Origin: JAFDVL01 sp031409955
GTDB lineage: Bacteria; Acidobacteriota; Blastocatellia; RBC074
Direction: 5' to 3'
DNA length: 6,987 nt
NCBI GenBank assembly: GCA_031409955.1
Contig: JANNYF010000392.1
Location: 1 to 6,987 of the forward strand
Position 1 is the first letter of the stretch. Every line of letters begins with the position of its first letter. The notes below the pieces were generated by a model. It ran no database searches. It was not told where the DNA came from and saw only the letters and a program-made list of their open reading frames with translations. The position numbers and the translations under genes are program-made. Positions 5,846 to 6,987 of this stretch are shown here, in pieces.

Positions 5846-6580
5846 TCATCTGGGTTTAGTGCCAACGTGTAACGCTGCGATGCCAGCCGAGAGATTCGAA
5901 TAGTTCACCTCTACAAATCCTGCGTCGTGCATCATTTCCGCCAACCGCTTTTGATCGGGGAATTGGCTGACCGATGCGGGGAGGTAGGTGTATGCCTGAC
6001 GTGAGCCGGAAACCAGCGCACCAATGCGGGGGAGAATTTTGGTGAAGTAAAATCCAAAGGCTTCACGCAATAACGGAAAGATTGGGCGCGAGAATTCCAG
6101 AATCGCCACACGCCCGCCAGGTTTCAGCACGCGATGAATTTCGCGCAAACCACTCTCGACCTGTTCCAGGTTCCGCAGCCCGAACGCATTCGTGACGGCA
6201 TCGAAACTCAAGTCTGCGAATGGGAGCTGCAACGCATCACCTTCGATCAAGGTCGCTTGCGATTTGGGTGGAATCTTATCGTGTCCCAGGATCAGCATCG
6301 GATGACAGAAATCGCAACCGATGATGCGGGCGTGGGGGGCTTGGCTCGACAACTCCAACGTTAAGTCTGCCGTCCCGCAACACAAGTCCAGCGCGATGGC
6401 ATCTGGGCGCGCCAGCACGTCGGCAAGTTTCTTGCCGACCAATCGTCGCCAGCGCTTGTCAATGTTGACCGAAAGCAAATGATTGAGCCGGTCGTAGGTC
6501 GGCGCAATTTCCGCAAACATCGCCCGCACGGCTTCGTGTTTGCCCATTGCATTTAGTTGAGGATTTGGATTTGCCGCCAT
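5846..6580 (-). CDS. ubiE: Demethylmenaquinone/demethylubiquinone C-methyltransferase (UbiE/MenG family)
   Basis: A 244-residue SAM-dependent class I methyltransferase that C-methylates the quinone ring in the last steps of menaquinone (and, where present, ubiquinone) synthesis, associated with the inner face of the cytoplasmic membrane. Family signatures are MFAEIAPTYDRLNHLLSVNIDKRWR (21-45), SAM motif I ALDLCCGTADLTLEL (63-77; usually GTGD, here GTAD), acidic D90 at the second strand, EGDALQLPF (113-121), TNAFGLRNL (130-138), LKPGGRVAILEFSRP (152-166) and YLPASVSQFP (199-208). MenG activity is more likely than UbiE if the host is an acidobacterium, since those use menaquinones. The ATG at 6580 is preferred because GGAG lies 6 nt upstream; a TTG at 6613 would translate the heptamer repeat, and Met at 6547 is another option. 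It is 47 bp downstream of the M16 peptidase gene and probably co-transcribed with it. Confidence 0.95.
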   Translation of the reverse strand: MAANPNPQLNAMGKHEAVRAMFAEIAPTYDRLNHLLSVNIDKRWRRLVGKKLADVLARPDAIALDLCCGTADLTLELSSQAPHARIIGCDFCHPMLILGHDKIPPKSQATLIEGDALQLPFADLSFDAVTNAFGLRNLEQVESGLREIHRVLKPGGRVAILEFSRPIFPLLREAFGFYFTKILPRIGALVSGSRQAYTYLPASVSQFPDQKRLAEMMHDAGFVEVNYSNLSAGIAALHVGTKPR

Positions 6581-6583
6581 CTC

Positions 6584-6616
6584 AATCTCCAATCTCCAAT
6601 CTCCAATCTCCAATCT
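6584..6616. repeat. Heptamer tandem repeat (AATCTCC)n supplying ubiE ribosome binding sites
   Basis: Four perfect copies of AATCTCC occupy 6584-6611, followed by a partial copy AATCT (6612-6616). A degenerate copy on the other side (6578-6583) overlaps the ubiE start codon. Read on the minus strand the unit is GGAGATT, so each copy presents a GGAG Shine-Dalgarno core, and the closest one lies 6 nt from the ATG at 6580. The unit length is not a multiple of three, so slippage would shift any reading frame running through it. The array fills most of the 47-bp gap between the M16 peptidase stop and ubiE. Confidence 0.85.
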
Positions 6617-6627
6617 GAGATTTCAAA

Positions 6628-6987
6628 TTATTCTGACTGCGATTTCGTGACTTCGCCCACCTTGCCCAGCACCAGCACCGTCAACGCATTCGCTTCGAGC
6701 AATCGTTTGGCAACGCGTTGCAAATCAATGGTCGAGATCGCTTTGACTTTGCTTTCGTAGGTGAGTGGATAGGTCTCTGACAATTTGAAGGTTGCAATTT
6801 CTTCTAAATACTCAGTGATCGGACGCGCCTCATGTTCTTTCAGCAAAACAGACTGTGCGGTGGCGAGTTCGACCTCTGAGATTTCGCTTTTGTCCAACGT
6901 CGCAAACAGGTCGGTTGCTTGGCGTGAAAACTCCACCGCTTTGTCGGCTGGCACAGCCGCAGTGAAGTACAGCGGCGCGACCAGCAT
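6628..6987 (-). CDS. M16-family metallopeptidase, C-terminal fragment (5' end beyond window)
   Basis: The 119 visible residues are the C-terminal part of an M16 (insulinase/processing-peptidase-like) domain. LYFTAAVPADKAVEF matches the strand-turn-helix segment in which M16 domains align substrate strands. EISEVELATAQSVLLKEHEARP is the typical 'vteeELxxAK' helix, and TIDLQRVAKRLLEANALTVLVLGKVGEV is the closing helix plus last beta strand. The HxxEH zinc motif, if this protein has one, would be in the missing N-terminal half, so I cannot say whether it is the active or the inactive M16 partner. The ATG at the very edge (6987) is most likely an internal methionine. The stop is TAA at 6628-6630. 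The gene reads toward ubiE with 47 bp between them, so they may share a transcript. Confidence 0.82.
   Translation of the reverse strand: MLVAPLYFTAAVPADKAVEFSRQATDLFATLDKSEISEVELATAQSVLLKEHEARPITEYLEEIATFKLSETYPLTYESKVKAISTIDLQRVAKRLLEANALTVLVLGKVGEVTKSQSE

Noticed and set aside
6581..6613. N-terminal extension of UbiE from a TTG codon
   Set aside because: The added residues are simply the translated heptamer repeat, and the ATG at 6580 has a well-spaced GGAG.
6584..6616. CRISPR-like array
   Set aside because: The repeat unit is only 7 bp with no spacers; it is a simple tandem repeat.

Overview
The window reads as an ordinary chromosomal stretch of a moderately GC-rich free-living bacterium. 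The gene set and the wording of the proteins are most like Acidobacteriota (class Blastocatellia), from memory of homologues. That is an inference; no phylogenetic marker in the window settles it. The relevant signs are a UbiE/MenG methyltransferase, a TldD/TldE protease pair, an M16 peptidase, an NAD-epimerase paired with a divergent DapA-type protein, and intergenic gaps filled with short repeats.

Layout: two plus-strand genes occupy the left third. The first is the 3' part of an atypical NAD-dependent epimerase/dehydratase (1-908), the second an N-acetylneuraminate lyase/dihydrodipicolinate synthase-superfamily aldolase (1180-2220). Only 10 bp after the aldolase stop, a minus-strand series begins that runs to the right edge. 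In its own transcription order it is: the C-terminal end of an M16-family zinc peptidase (6628-6987), a UbiE/MenG quinone methyltransferase (5846-6580), TldD (4285-5718), TldE/PmbA (2879-4228), and a single-pass membrane protein of unknown function (2231-2776). A good sigma70-like promoter sits between ubiE and tldD, so tldD-tldE probably form their own transcription unit.

Function: TldD and TldE together make a heteromeric, cytosolic zinc metalloprotease. The metal-binding HExxxH and a conserved late cysteine are in TldD, and TldE is the metal-free partner. UbiE/MenG performs the C-methylation step of (mena)quinone synthesis. The epimerase and aldolase look like a two-gene carbohydrate or sugar-acid module whose substrate cannot be read from the sequence.

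The least ordinary content is between genes. The 909-1179 gap holds two successive long inverted repeats and a 14-bp perfect palindrome. The tldE/membrane-protein gap holds a nested hairpin. The gap before ubiE holds a heptamer tandem array that supplies the ubiE ribosome binding site. I found no CRISPR array, tRNA, rRNA, insertion sequence, defence system or clear new multigene system.
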